From Protonemura montana (taxonomy: Eukaryota; Arthropoda; Insecta; Plecoptera; Nemouridae), in the NCBI GenBank assembly GCA_947568835.1, contig OX387603.1, forward strand, positions 21,352,651-21,416,650: DNA of 64,000 bases. The letters run 5' to 3'. The notes below the pieces were generated by a model, which was given only the letters and a program-made list of their open reading frames with translations, ran no database searches and was not told the origin of the DNA. Position 1 is the stretch's first letter; the number at the start of each line of letters is the position of its first letter. This document shows, in pieces, positions 50,236 to 63,071 of this stretch. Made by a program: the position numbers and the translations under genes.

Positions 50236-52302
50236 TTCAGACAACGCGTCCGCTAATAAAGTAGCCGTCTTTTTTAACGAAGACAAGCAGCGTCTGCATT
50301 TAATGCATGCAAAGTGTAATGCGCCGCATAAACAAGCTCTTGGTAGCTCCCATGTGGTTATCCGGGTATGGTGGCGGTTTACCCCCCTCTCTCTCTCCAG
50401 GGCAAAGAGAGCTGGACATATTTATGAAGATTCACACACGGTATGCGCCTATAGTAATCAGGAAGCACTGAGCTATGCGGAAAATTATTTTAATTAGCGT
50501 AATTGGTATGTGGGGAATGGTGCGAGCTCTTTGTGCCGTTTTACTATTAATATTAAAAGCAGCGTAGGTGGAATGGTGACTTGTCGTAAGTATATGACCA
50601 TTTTCCCGGAGAAATGAATCTTTTTTTTTGCAAATGAAAACTGAGAACGTTATGGCCGAGTTGAATTATTTAATTGAGTGTAAAGTAAATCACAGTGACT
50701 CCATGTGTGGCGATCCCCATTTCTACGGAGTAAACTCTCAACAGTATCCAAATCCGACAAGGACACGAGAAAGTTTTCCTTCTGCTGTGCGTCATTTTGA
50801 AGCAGGTGAGTGAAAAAGCTGCACAAACTTCCAGATAGGCTCTCCTCACATAGCTGTCGGCTTTTTCCGGTGGCCTGTCACAAATTCATCTCCCTTTCAA
50901 TTTCCCTACATGTTTTCTTTCTCAGCTTCGGGCACCTCACTTTCTTCCTCTCGGGCTTTCCTCGATCCTCTCGTCCAATGCCAGACATCACTCTCCCTTT
51001 GCCTACAGCATGATTATGTTGTCATAGGTTTACCAAAATCACAACGAAGAAGGCACCTTTACCGATACGTCCTACCTCGCGATACGAGAGGAATAAAAGT
51101 TTTGAGCCCAATTATTTCCACGTATTATCTGCTATGCAGAAATCACTTGAAAATATTCGCGTAGGTATAGGCACTTCAATCTTGTTATGCATACAAAGTT
51201 CAGGCCAATGTGTATTACTTATTCAATTATCATCACTGTATGATTCCGCTTGTTAGCAATTTTATTCGTACGATATTGAAAAACCTGCACGCTGATGGAA
51301 ATTGATGAAAATAAAATAAATGAGTGAAAAGCTTGCTTCAAACTCTTCGGATGTAGAAACGAAAATGTTCACGTGATCCTGCCCGGTCCAAATTTCGAAA
51401 GGAACAACGGATAATTGGCTTGCTAACTTTTGTCGGTGCAGAGCACTCAATGCTGTACTTAGCAGGTAGTACAGCTAGTCGCTACTTCCCCACACGTTAA
51501 ACAACATTCAGCAGAGTTTAAGTTTCCATTTTCCAGCCCCGAACTACACGTTACAGTCACGAGAAGTACAGGGTGTTAGCAAGCTGTAATATACTCGGCG
51601 AAACTTTGTCTTAATTGTTTTACTGTTGTCTCAAAGCTTTGTAATTTCGTGCCGAGTTCGGTGTTTATCCTTCTGATATTATAAACAGATTTGCTAACTG
51701 AAACCGGACAAACTATTGGTCGTCTAGCTCGGGGATTGCGACGGGTGATACCGACTAGAAGCTCTAATTTCGCAGACTCTGCATGGTGTTGGAAAGCTGG
51801 AAAGGAAAGCCGGGGGAGGGCATTGACGAACGATTTCATGCGAGGACGTTTGCGAGAATCCGATGCTACGTAATTGGGAGGTCACGCAGGGCACCCACCA
51901 TAGAAAAGGGCGGGGGCGGGGGCCTTACTCGTGCCGCAGAATCCAAAGGTTGTGTAAATAGTGTTCGGACTTATTTCCCGTATACTCGCTTAGTAGTTAG
52001 TGGGGAAGTTTGTGTACAATTGCAAAGAAAGTAAAAAACTTGGGAGGTTTTTCCTATTTGCCAAAATAAAAATATGTAAGAGCACGTATGGGAACAAAAA
52101 CTTATTAATCTACACAAAAATTGGCTACCCCTTGTCTCGAATTTTTTATGTGTACCAAAAAACGAGTTAACTCCCAACAGTTTTATTTCGCGTACAAAAA
52201 TTAAGATAATTGTCGCAGATCAACATTTGCATAGTCACGAAGGAAAAGTAAAATTTTCCAGACAACTCCTGAGACTGAATCTAGACGACTCACTACCGAC
52301 AA

Positions 52303-52317
52303 CCCCCCCCCCCCCCC
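52303..52317 (+). repeat. Poly-C run of 15
   Basis: Fifteen consecutive C residues, flanked by ACCGACAA and TCTCC. Confidence 0.85.
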
Positions 52318-52470
52318 TCTCCAATCTTCTTAGCCCAACGTACAAAAAATATATTTCAAGAATCGATATGCAAAAAAAAAAACCTCTAGAGTATCTTAAA
52401 AGAAATCACAAAAGTGACATCTTTTTTCGGCCAAATCACCAAAGATGAACGCAAATCGACAGAGCCATTA

Positions 52471-52513
52471 CCAGACTACCAGACTTCCAGGCTGCCAGGC
52501 TGCCAGACTTCCA
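52471..52513 (+). repeat. CCAGACTTC/CCAGGCTG short tandem
   Basis: Successive imperfect units CCAGACTA, CCAGACTT, CCAGGCTG, CCAGGCTG and CCAGACTT, about 8 bp each. The array is mirror-like around the two GCTG units. Confidence 0.75.
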
Positions 52514-55500
52514 ACTGCACATAGATCGCTCTGATCGATCCCATTGTATTACACCCATAGGCGGTCACTTTGAGTTCGAACCATAACATCCCTTATCGAA
52601 TATGTCAGAGCGTAGAACTGCATCATCGAAACGTCCCAGCCGGCGTTGTCCGTTTCAACTCCCGTGTCCATTACATCAACCGCACGTGCAAGCGTGGTTG
52701 ACCACCTAGTTTGGTTGAATTATTCCCTGGCATTAACCTAAATTATGTAGCAGTCCCGACAACGCGTCCACAGAGTTAACTGCTCCGAGTGACGTAGCTG
52801 TGACGCTGCACATTGCATCCAAGTAGATGACGACCATGATGAACAAGCAAATTGATTGCCGCGTTGTGCAATACAGATGGGGATCCTCATTAATTTTGTA
52901 CACGTTTAGATCAACAGGAAATCGATTGCATTAGATTACAAAAAGATAAGTGTTACTTTAGCGGGCGTTCGCTATTGGTATTGATGTCAGCTATCAATAA
53001 AATTTAAGTCGGTCAATTTGGTGCCCGCCTAATTTTCCTCTACTCAGTGAAAATATCACTGAATTGCGCCCCTTTCGACGCGCCGTGCGTCTCAATGGGA
53101 CTATAATTGGTCGAAATCGTTCTGAAATAGCAATCATTCATTTAAAATCCGTGTACCAAGCCAATAAAAACAACCGCGGCGGGCTCAGTTTTTATGTTTT
53201 TAATTTGTCATTATCTTGAAAATCTTTCCCCACAGTTTCGCACTGTACTACTCCGTGTTAAGATTCAATTAGATATAGCGTGGGGGCAATCACTGTGTAT
53301 AGCTCATACACACAGCGTAGCGGGGTGGAATTCAAAGAAAACCAATGTGCCGCCGACGCCAAAGTCGACGCCGTACTGGGCCAAAGTGGCCTGTTGTAAA
53401 GGTAAGCTGGAGTCGTAACACACCACTATCTAATATATGTTTCTCAACGAGAACGCTCTCTGAGAGTCACGCAATGTACGCTCGTCTAGTTCATTTGTAG
53501 TGCACGAAGCCGGGCCGGCCATCTTCACACCAAGCTAACAGACCCTAAACAATTCGAATTCAACTCGATTGGGACACTGGCTCAGCGGTCGCAAGAAGAT
53601 AAACTTGCCTCCATCTCGCTTATTTTTATTGATCCATCACACAGTTTTTAATAATATCTTTACAATGGTCTATAAATTTTTCATTACCCACTTCAACAAA
53701 TGCTCTATGGATCTGGGAGAGTATAACAATGCCTTTATACAAGCATAAGACCACTGAAAGAATTTACCTGCGGATAAGGCAAGAAAAAAATTACAACTGA
53801 AACTTGCAAAAAAAGAACTGTTTCCCTATGTCCCATAAAAAGCGGCTCGTTTATTAGTTAGCAGCCAAGGGACCTTAAATTTTCGTAAAGAGTGTGTGAA
53901 AGAGCGGGACTGCACGATTTCAACCGACATGGGAAATCTAGGCGGTAAAACCGTGCGGATCTCGCGCAAAGGTTTAAAAAACGCAAACAAATTTATATAC
54001 GACACACGCGGTAAGCGGGAAAATTTACTGGAAAACATGCAGACTTATTAACGAGCAAGGGAAATTCCTTGTGTGTAACGAGTATGTAAATTGTTCCAGG
54101 TTTTTTCTTTTAAATCAAAAAGATATGGGTTAAAACGTTTTTTCTTGAATCTAAATGTGTGGAAATGTCAAGCATCAAAACTCTTTTCAAATTCGAGGGA
54201 ATAAAAACCTGAAAAATCTTCAATGTGTAAGACTTTATGGATCCTTTGTGAAGCAGTAACAAGCAGCTGACAAGATTTTCGACACATTTCTTAATAAAAT
54301 GTACAAGAAAACGCTAGCGACCGCTTTGGAGCTCTTCACCCTGTTAAACAAATTCCACACCTTTAAAACGTTTTCATTTTCACCAAAGAACGATCCTCGT
54401 CATTTTGAAACCTGCTCCAGATTAATACCAACACCAGCCATAATTTACAATATTCCACAAACCTCCACCCCATCGTTAACCTACATGGAGCGCTACAGAG
54501 GTGCTCGACGGTGACGTCGTCTCGCCCCCAGACCCGGGGAAATATCACCAGGTGTGAAGGTGGCTGGGCACCGGCTGGCTCCTATGTGTCTGTTTCCCGT
54601 CTACTCACTGGGTGCCTCCACCCCCTTACTAATCGCCCCCTTCCCCCAAACCCCCCTAGCGCCGGTTAATTACCAGCGTGTCGCGTTCAGATGGAATTAA
54701 AGATTTGCCGGCGATATGAACGCATACGTGAGGCACGATTACACGGAGCGATTCCTGAAGGAGTGTAGGCTATAATGGCTTCAAGCTGATCCCACAACGG
54801 AATTACAGCTTTTCCTGAAATTATGATCCGTATCTTTGAGTTTTGATTGTTTTGAACGTGAGTGACAATAGATAGTGCAGTCGATGTCATGAACATTTCC
54901 GTGTGGTGTGAAAGAAGTTACAAAGAGATTTGTCAAAACAGTGCGTCGTTCAATCCCAATAATCAATCAACCAAAACTGCGGAAGCATTGTGGAAATGAG
55001 GTGCGTACGGTGTTAGGTGATCGTGTCGAAGAAATTTGATCTAGTCAATTAAAAATATTGATAAACTACTCGAATAGGTTCAACCTTTGAGCCAGACGAA
55101 ACCTGCGTCGATGAGTCAGCTGTCAATAAAAACTGCGGGATAGATTTTCCGTGAATGATCGAAAAATTTGACTGACGTTTTTTTGGATACTCCCCACGTA
55201 TTTTTAATAACGTTTTCCGATCCTCGTCGTTTACGTCTTGGAAACCTCAAACTAAATGAGGGAGTATTAACGCAATGACGTTTAGCCACAATTCGATATT
55301 TCCCAGCTAATGGTGCTCAATTCCCAGCCTATTCACCCTAATCCCTGTAGCTGTAAATCCTGAGTCAGTTCGGGAATAAATTATATCCTGAAAGCCCAAG
55401 AGTTGGTTGTCTCTCTCCTTAACGTTGCCTCAATAACATCACGAAGCAATCAACAGTCTCTCCACGTGAGCACGCGTGATATGTCAGACGAGGTCGCCCC

Positions 55501-56364
55501 CTGCCCCCGACCACCCCCTGGCCGCCCCCGAGGCAGCTCCCAGCCCCAAACCATCCCTATCAATCAAACGCGGCATTATCACCTGTGTACAGCAGAACTG
55601 TGTTGTAGCCACGATAATTGCTGGCCTCTCCGCACGGAATTAGACGATTTAACTTTGACGTGCTGCCCCACGCTTGGCATTTTATCAATATTTAGAGACA
55701 TGTCAGAATGTGTTTTGTTAATAAAATGTTTTGATGTGTGCTAATCAAATGATTACATGTGAACGTTCGCGTTGAAACTGGTGATCGTTGGTTCTAGCAT
55801 GAGCTGACACTAATATGGTTTTAACCCGGTATATTTACCTATGTTAATAAAGTACGTCAGTTTTGACTGCGACCCCATCATGTCGGGGTGGGATTTGGAT
55901 GCGTGATAAGAAAGAATTCAAGTTGACTCGTTAAACCACTTTTTTTTTTTCAATTTTCTCAAAATTACACGTCTACATCTTGGACAAATAAAAGCCGAGC
56001 TGATATTGTTTCGAATGCCCTGCGTCGGTACCGACACTGCAATTTACTGTATGATTGAATTTTGGCCCTAGACGGAGTAATTTCTTATACCGAGCCTCTC
56101 TTAATAAGAAATGGCTCGTTCAACACAATTTCCCCGAGAGAAGCTCAATATTGATTTTGCGTGAATGTCATCATCAAGTCGACTGACAATACAACCCTAT
56201 AAATAGGACCACTTAAAAAACCATCTCCATGCCACGGGGAAAGATAGATCAACGAATTCTCATAAAATATTGACGCAAAAAAAACTCATTGTTGACCTAG
56301 CAATCGACGTCCGTTGACTGCGAGAGCCATTAGCGTAGCGCAAAATCACATTCAAGTCTATGTT

Positions 56365-56386
56365 GGGGGGGAGGGGGGGGGGGAGG
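56365..56386 (+). repeat. G-rich run
   Basis: Two long G tracts (7 and 11) separated by a single A, with further GG after it; a candidate quadruplex-forming sequence in the intron. Confidence 0.8.
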
Positions 56387-57228
56387 ATGCAAAACTTAGC
56401 TCTAACTCTCAATCTATACTTCATACATTTTCCAAAAACATTTTATGTGAAACTTTTAGATTGCTTCGATATGTTCAGCCCTCGCGTCGTCTAGCTCGGA
56501 GAGGTTAATAACAAAACGTTGACGACACGTTTATAAATGATTAAGGGGACATAAACTGCACGTACTTATAGCAAGTGCATCAAAGAAAATGCATTTTTCA
56601 GCTGAATAAACATTGCAGAAATCGTATGCATGCAGCAGAGCTCAGCGCCGTACGCGGCTTTATTCCTTCAGTGAGATGAAGCTGTCTGGCCAAAGTTGTA
56701 CCTTGTCGGCCAGTCGGAGGAGTTGTCTGACATTGACACACCCGACCCTAACACCTACCGAGGCTGTCATGAATGTTTCACCCGATCTCTATGCGTCTCC
56801 ATTATTTCGTCAGGCGGACGGAACCCACTGGCGGCACACACGCGAAAAGCGGGCTTTTATCGAGAAGTGCGTCTTTGAATAAAAGATGATTTTGAAAAAT
56901 TAACTATTTCCGTATTTTGAGAACGTATAATCTATAATCCTTGCTTCGTCCTGCGTCCTCTAGCTGCATCCTCATCCTTATTCACACATCACGAACGCGG
57001 ACGTCAAACGACCTTTTAGTCCTTGGCCCTTGCCGCTCTAGCGAGGGTAATAGCTGATTATCGTTGTATAGTATATGAAAAGTTTGCGGTGGGTGGAAAT
57101 TAGAATTTCCAAGTGTATTTTCCCGGCAGACTTGGAAAGTGCGAGATTTACATATCGTTGGCAGCAGCAATGCAGCGAAAATTCGAGCAGCGTTTGCTCG
57201 CGATTTCCATCATTTCCTATAGTCGCCA

Positions 57229-57260
<32 letters not shown>
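57229..57260 (+). repeat. GACGCC hexamer tract
   Basis: About five copies of GACGCC. In one plus frame it reads as a Thr-Pro repeat, but there is no surrounding gene. Confidence 0.85.
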
Positions 57261-58189
57261 CATGATCAGCGAGCGACGTCGGACGACGCCACCAAATAGA
57301 CGACAAGATAAACGCCGCGCGATGTGATTAAAAACAAAGTGTCGCGCGAGCTAAGCACGGTCTCATCAAAAGTCAAAACCGTTTAGCTCGTGGACGCGGT
57401 GGATTTTTAGACTTGAGACACTTGTTTTGGCAGCAACGATTTTGAACCGATGCGTTAAAAAATATGTAAAAATCTCTGTGCAAAAAAAAAAAACAACCTT
57501 CGCAGATGTAAAAAAACCCAACTGTGCTGGTAATTGGTTCTAGTGTGCACTCTTCCTTGAAATCAAGCTCCACGAAGCAGTCGACCACATTCTATTCGGG
57601 TTGCACATCAAGCTACATCGAGCAAAACGTACATCGAAAAAAAAAAAAAACCCTGGAAAACTTGTTTCTCCCCAAAAAACATGAATACCATTTAATTAAT
57701 CAGCTGAGTTCATTAGAGGACGAGCTGACGTACCTACAAGCGTACAACTTTGATTCTGTTAATGAATTACCAGAGATCGCGCGACCCGCTCTGCGCTTTC
57801 CCTGTTCCCCGTGCGATTCCCGCCTTTCAATTAGGAACATCAATCTGGAGTCAGACCAATCAGTCGAGCTCGTTTTCAACCCCCCCCCCTCCCCCCTCTC
57901 AACCCTCCCACACAGCCCACCCTCCCAGATGACTCACGGGCAAAGACGACGCAAAGACGAAAATAATTCTTTTCAAAGAGCGACTGATCTCCTGGCTCCG
58001 CCATTAGAAGCTTTATTAGTGACATAAAAATGTATTAGTAGCTAGTGCTGATATCGCTGCCGTGTTAACTTTTATTCCCGGGTCCTAGCAGACTTTTCGA
58101 CCCAGAAGGATTGGGAAGGTAGGGTTTTAGGAGCTTAGCGCATTCTGCAAGGTTCAATCTCGTATTTTACGCCATAATTGGCTCTCTCT

Positions 58190-58600
58190 AGCTGCCCTGC
58201 GGTCGGGCCAATCATGGGCTAAATCGGCCGCCGGGTAATTATTTGGCCCAATCAGCAATCGCAATAAAACATTTCGATCGCCGTGCGTTAATTTTACATT
58301 TATGCAGGAAAAGTCTCAAATCGCAGTCGAACGAATTATTGACGACCCCCTGCGGTGGCCCAGTCAACCGCATTAACTGCAGTTTAAGTAGATCGCTAAA
58401 CTAATTAATATTCAAAATTAATTAATTCGTTGATCGGAATAATATTATTTAAATTGGCTGCGATTTTCGTAACCGAGCCGGAAAATGTGTTTGATGCGCG
58501 CCGGGGTCGGGGAAAATTGATGTAGGGGCGATCCGCTACGTCGGCGTGACGCAATTCGCATTATGTCACGCACAGGCGAGCGAAATTCCCGCTTGATTGA
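58190..58600. promoter_or_regulatory. Candidate regulatory element rich in CCAAT, TAAT and homeodomain-type words
   Basis: The stretch holds two GCCAATCA/CCCAATCA words (58207-58214 and 58247-58254), several AATTAATTA/TAATTAAT words (58402-58432), CGATCG-type palindromes and CRE-like TGACGCAA (58547-58554), with no coding frame. This density of homeodomain and bZIP-type words resembles deeply conserved arthropod intronic enhancers. That is inference from composition only. Confidence 0.25.
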
Positions 58601-59393
58601 AACGCACAGACGAATTTATCAGCCACCACGCTGCGTTTTCACTTCACAAGCACATCAAACGGCGAGCGAAAGGATTTAAAAACAACGGGGCCCAAAACCA
58701 AACTCATCGAGTGTCAATACGATGGCGTGTGCTTCGGCTGAAGAGATCGCCTTTTGGGGCAACGCCTGTACCGGAAATCGTATCTACAGCGTCGAGGGTG
58801 GCAAAGGAGGGAACAACTTATTTCATCACAAAACAAGAACACATGCAATAATTCCCATTAATCTTCAAGATATGATATAATTTCCTTGTCATCTTCCCCT
58901 TTATTGCAATACATCATCACGTCTTTGGCGAGGAGATATCAACGAATGAGCACGCATTTTCTTTCGGTGAGTTTTTCCTGGGAGTTAGGGGGGAGGAGGA
59001 GGTCAGGTTTGGGGTCGGTCGTCTGTAATTGAATCGCATCAATATGATGATCTCGACGACAGCACCAAGGGTAAAGATTAAGTACGTCCAATTAATCCCA
59101 CGAAAAGGGCGAGAGCGAGCGTAAGAAAATAAGAAAGCCGATCACAATGGGACGGCATGTACTACGATATTTTCGTGTCAGATGAAAGAAAATTTTTCAG
59201 AAACTTATTTATTTTCTGAGAGAGAGAAAAAAATCAACGGTAACCAGGAAAATTAAATCTAATCTCCGTTCGCACACGACCGATAGATATATTTTCCCAT
59301 TATACACTGTGCACGGTTACGTAATTTTGTAATTTGTGCCGTAATCCTCTTCGTTGCAAAGGCTTCCACTTACACAGACTCGACGCTCTGCCG

Positions 59394-59411
59394 CCCCCCC
59401 CCCCCCCCCCC
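59394..59411 (+). repeat. Poly-C run of 18
   Basis: Eighteen consecutive C residues followed by CTCCCT units; the flank is pyrimidine-rich. Confidence 0.88.
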
Positions 59412-60625
59412 TCCCTCCCTCGCGACCAGCGATAACTTCTAGTGACCTATTTTCTTTCAGGAACATCAGAAAAGAAAAGCGAAGAACAGCGCGAGGAAAA
59501 CAGCGCGTGCAAAAAAAACGACGCCAAATTCGATCTACGCCCTTCGCGAGCGAGCACCCCGCGGTGAGAACTGTGAACATTAACTTCAAATCCGAGGTGA
59601 GACCACGTTCACGAGAGCGTGCACGCTATGGCATAAGTGCATTTTAGTGCGCGCGTCATAATTTCAGAAGCGACTTAGCAAATTGCACTCGAGGTTGCAT
59701 AAAATCTTAGTCAAAGTACACCGCACGGATGATAATTATGCATAAACATAAAACAGCTGGCTGTGGTTTTACAGCAGTGCCGATAGCTCTTGTAATTAGT
59801 GCGCATTACGATTCCAAGTTTCGAAGTATGAATCCGGTTTTATTGAGACAAGTTTGTGGCGCGCTAATTTCGCTCGCGAGGGAAAGGATCATTTCCACGT
59901 TGCATATAAATTCACCATACGAAAACCGCTGTGCACATTCTCATGACTTTTAGAGACAAAATACCGAAAACTCAGCCGCAAGAAAACGCTAAAAACGGAG
60001 AAATTAAAATTGCGCGACCCTAAAATTTATGAAAAGCACCTGCATATTGCAAAGGCAATCTCGATTTCCGACGCTGAAATTTACAGAAACTGTAAATCAC
60101 GGTCTAGCTATGTGGCCAAAATGACTTTTCGCACGTTGCAGCGAATGAACCGCGACCACTTTTCTTAATATAAATAAAGTTTCCCGAGCAATTACCTCGG
60201 AAATAGCTTCGCATGCACCCGCGCGTGCGCCTCTTTTAGCTTTACGTCCCTCGGTTCATCTCGGCGGCGGCGCAAGACTGATGTGTTTCGCTCTCATAAC
60301 TTGTCATTATCATTAATTCATTTGTTCGCCGCGGCAGAAGCGCTTTGGGAATACGCCTGTGGCCAGGAGGCAGGAAAGACATGCCAGACATTGTCCTGGT
60401 AGTGTTTTAACCCAAGGGGTGTGCGACGCCTATGGGTCTTCTCTTGTACCCGTCAGCCTAACTTTACAAAACCTTGAGATCGGTTTCATAGTCTGCAAAC
60501 GTAAGACTTCAAAAGAAATTTATTTGGAGATGGTTTTTTTACAATTGGCTGTTGTAATATATCATTGCAAAGTTACCACTGGACTGATTAGGGTTGTAAA
60601 AGTAATAAGATATATATATATTTTT

Positions 60626-60848
60626 TTTTATTATTATCAACACTATAACCGTCTCAAAAATTGATTACACTAAAATCGTCCCATAAATCCAGTGTCCAAG
60701 TAGCTCAATGGCTTAGAGCAACACCCGCGATGAGTGGAGATCGGGGTTCGTGTCCCCGTTTAGGCATCAATTTTTGAGACGGTTATAGTGTTGATAATAA
60801 TAAAATACCCCGCGCATTGCAAGCGTTTGCAATTTAAATAAGATTTCA
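60626..60848 (+). mobile_element. Fold-back element with tRNA-like core, copy 2 (perfect 40-bp arms)
   Basis: The left arm 60626-60665 and right arm 60766-60805 are perfect reverse complements over 40 bases (core words ATCAACACTATAACCGTCTC and its complement). The tRNA-shaped core occupies 60694-60766, so its last base is the first base of the right arm. The spacer between left arm and core is 28 nt, shorter than in copy 1, which carries a partial duplication there. The tail (ACCCCGCGCATTGCAAGCGT onward, to 60848) matches copy 1 with about one substitution over 40 bases. The upstream side abuts an AT repeat and T run, so the left limit could be a few bases off. It is non-coding. Confidence 0.78.
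60694..60766 (+). tRNA. tRNA-like core of the fold-back element, copy 2 (probable tRNA pseudogene)
   Basis: It has the same 73-nt layout as copy 1: D stem GCTC/GAGC and T stem CGGGG/CCCCG are intact, the A box is TAGCTCAATGG (60701-60711) and the B box GGTTCGTGTCC (60745-60755) has one mismatch to consensus. The acceptor stem is paired at position 3, where copy 1 is not, but is mismatched at position 4, where copy 1 pairs; a consensus of the two copies would pair throughout. The anticodon arm is poor (3 of 5 pairs, loop CGCGATG, no U33). A T5 run follows at 60771-60775. Confidence 0.55.
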
Positions 60849-62978
60849 TCCTAATATTATTTTTTCTTTCTGGTTCAAAAGTACGGCAATGTGTGTTAGC
60901 CAAACCTTACGTTCTTATCGTGGTGGATTGGTATCAACAATCACAAGCGAATAGCTCCTGTGCTGGTTGTAGAGGTTGTTTGATTCTGCCGAATACAAGT
61001 GAAATGTGAAGTAAAACGCGATTGTTGCCAAGTCAGTTCTCTGATAGTCGGAATCCCACGTGTTGGGGCAGTGATGGGAATGTTGTGGTATTGGGGATGA
61101 ACTCTACCGCTTTTGCCAATGTGCTGTCGACATTCTATTCCGATTCTGCCAGGTAATAGTGACGAGCAGACAAGCCTCAATCGATAAATAACTCGCGCAA
61201 ACCGCAGCCAATCTTGTTGGTTACAACATGAATTGCTGGCCAATAAAGCCGACACAATTTATTGTGGATTTATCTCGAAACGACTGCTATTATAACCGAC
61301 GTGAGGGGTGAAATGTTTATGGTACAAATTGTTTGATTTATAAATAAAAAACAAAAACGCAGGAAAACTCTGTACAAAATTTGTGTACATGTTTTTCCGC
61401 AGTATTAAACATGCCATCCAATAGCTGGCGTTCCTATCCAAAGTATACATGTCAAAACTTTTGCTTCGAAACTGTGTTTTGTTTAACTGCCGAGTTCGAA
61501 AATTGTTTAAAAATAAAGAATAAAACTTTTTTTATAAATATTTTTATTTGAGATGGAAAAAAAATGTTAAACTCACTGACAAAAGTTCACCATACAAGTG
61601 CTGCGGATGGCTTTTAGGGATGGAGAAGGGGAACAGTCTGCCGTTCGACCCTTTGCGACACGGTTTTCTGACTATATCCACTTCTCGTTGCTACAGAAGT
61701 TAATTAAATTGCCTTAATCGAACGCGTATACATCTAGGTCCCTCTAACAATTAACTTTTGCCCCATGATGCCAGTGTGGTGAAAATTTCCTCGACCACCC
61801 CACCAGAAATAGGTTATAGATACGGTTTCTCGATAAGGGATTGAAGTCGATTTTCAAACTTTTCCCTGTCCCCTCGTGCATCACGACGTTTACCTTTATA
61901 TACACGTTACATAATAGCAGGTATAATTTCATGGTGAGCTAACGTTCATTTGATTAGTCATTTCGGCGAACCATGCCTAGCATCGCAGACGTCTCCTGAG
62001 TGTTCATGTTTCTAATAACAATGCTGGTATACCACAAGGGAACGTCAGTGGTCCGTTGGATTAAATGCCATCCCCGCGTGTGCCCACGTAACAAGATCTG
62101 CCACGCAATTTTCATCTCAAGTGAAACACAGAGATATATAGATTGAGGGTGAACTCTTATGGTGGAGCGGCGAATCAGATGGCGCTCCTTCAATTATGGG
62201 ACATTGTGTGAATTTGACCCGAGGAATTATGTTGCGAAAACGAAGTGTTGTATTTCATTGATGAAATATTCTGTGGAGCGACAAGTAGTTTGAGAATGAT
62301 GTAACGCCAGTTGAAGTAACTAATCAAATAAATCAGTGAGGCAATTAAATCGTATTCTACGACAGAGGACGCGTCTTGCAAAACGACTCGGGATGACGCC
62401 TGCATCATGCAAAGAAAGCTGAAAACATTGCGAAAAATGAAAATAATAAAACGATTCGTCAAGTGATGGTCACTGAACATCTATCCCTCAAATATTTAGG
62501 TGATTTTTTTTTCTGGTTGTTATTGAAAGATGACAAGCTAGTTCGTATTTTGACTATAAATTTAGGTAAAGCAACATCAAGTAACAAACATCTCAGAAAT
62601 GATAAACAGCATTGATTACAAAATATGTTTAAGTTTGTTTCCAGGTCTGAATCAGCCGCTTGACTTACGGTTAGGTCGAATTAGCTCATGGTTACTCACG
62701 CGATTCATTGCTACAAGATTTTGTTTGTTCAAGAAATTTACCCTGTGACATATTTTCCCTTTTCAATTCCAACCTCTCATAACACGTCCCCAGACATTTT
62801 GGTCGAGCGCGCCTCCTTTGAGCCCATTAGCGCAAAGTGACGTGCATGATAACCGATTTATACCAACAAGTCGATTCGCTTTGAGACTACGCGTGGCCCC
62901 CAGGCCAAATGCTTGATTCCGCTGTTCATGTGGAAACACCGCGTAAATGCCGAGCAATAACGGAAGTTGACGAATTAC
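60849..62978 (-). other. 39-kb phase-0 intron, donor-proximal 2.1 kb: nothing identified
   Basis: This is unique-looking AT-leaning sequence between the second fold-back element and the donor AAG/gtaatt at 62978. Minus-strand frames at 60941-61255 and 62190-62480 are open but show no domain, signal or splice context that I can support. Confidence 0.8.
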
Positions 62979-63071
62979 CTTCAACGGGAGCTCGGCCCAT
63001 TTTGTCTTCCGCGTCTTGTAGCGTTCCTCGAAGCTCGTGTCCCAGTATTCGCGACTTTTCATCCAATACGG
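62979..63071 (-). CDS. Alpha-mannosidase II (ManIIb-type, GH38), N-terminal luminal exon of 31 codons
   Basis: This is the most upstream exon of the mannosidase that I can place. It encodes 31 residues, beginning PYWMKSREYWD and ending KWAELPLK. The acceptor is a pyrimidine-rich tract ending tttgtttcag just before the CCG codon, and the donor is AAG/gtaatt. Both boundaries are phase 0. The 3' end joins flush in frame to the exon at 23949, giving PLK-VILIPHSHNDPGW, which is the expected lead-in to the first strand of the GH38 catalytic barrel. The segment lies between the stem region and the catalytic domain, on the Golgi lumen side. The family assignment rests mainly on the junction and on the W..S.EYWD..FE.RY pattern, which I recall from insect ManIIb proteins. 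Exons for the cytoplasmic tail and signal anchor are not visible in the remaining 929 bp and should lie further right. Confidence 0.82.

Larger units (their letters stand above)
50236..60625 (-). other. 39-kb phase-0 intron, 5' portion: no gene seen
   Basis: This segment lies between the second tandem array and the second tRNA-like fold-back element. It contains poly-C runs at 52303-52317 and 59394-59411, a G-rich run at 56365-56386, a CCAGACTTC-like short tandem (52471-52513), a GACGCC repeat (57229-57260) and a TAATTAAT-rich candidate regulatory stretch (58190-58600). The longest open frame of the window (57524-58027) lies here but starts with GTG, crosses homopolymers and has no domain. 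Confidence 0.85.

Noticed and set aside
57524-58027. Longest open frame in the window, 167 codons on the plus strand
   Set aside because: It starts with GTG rather than ATG, runs through A, C and CT homopolymers, has no recognisable domain, and lies inside the intron. Chance best explains it.
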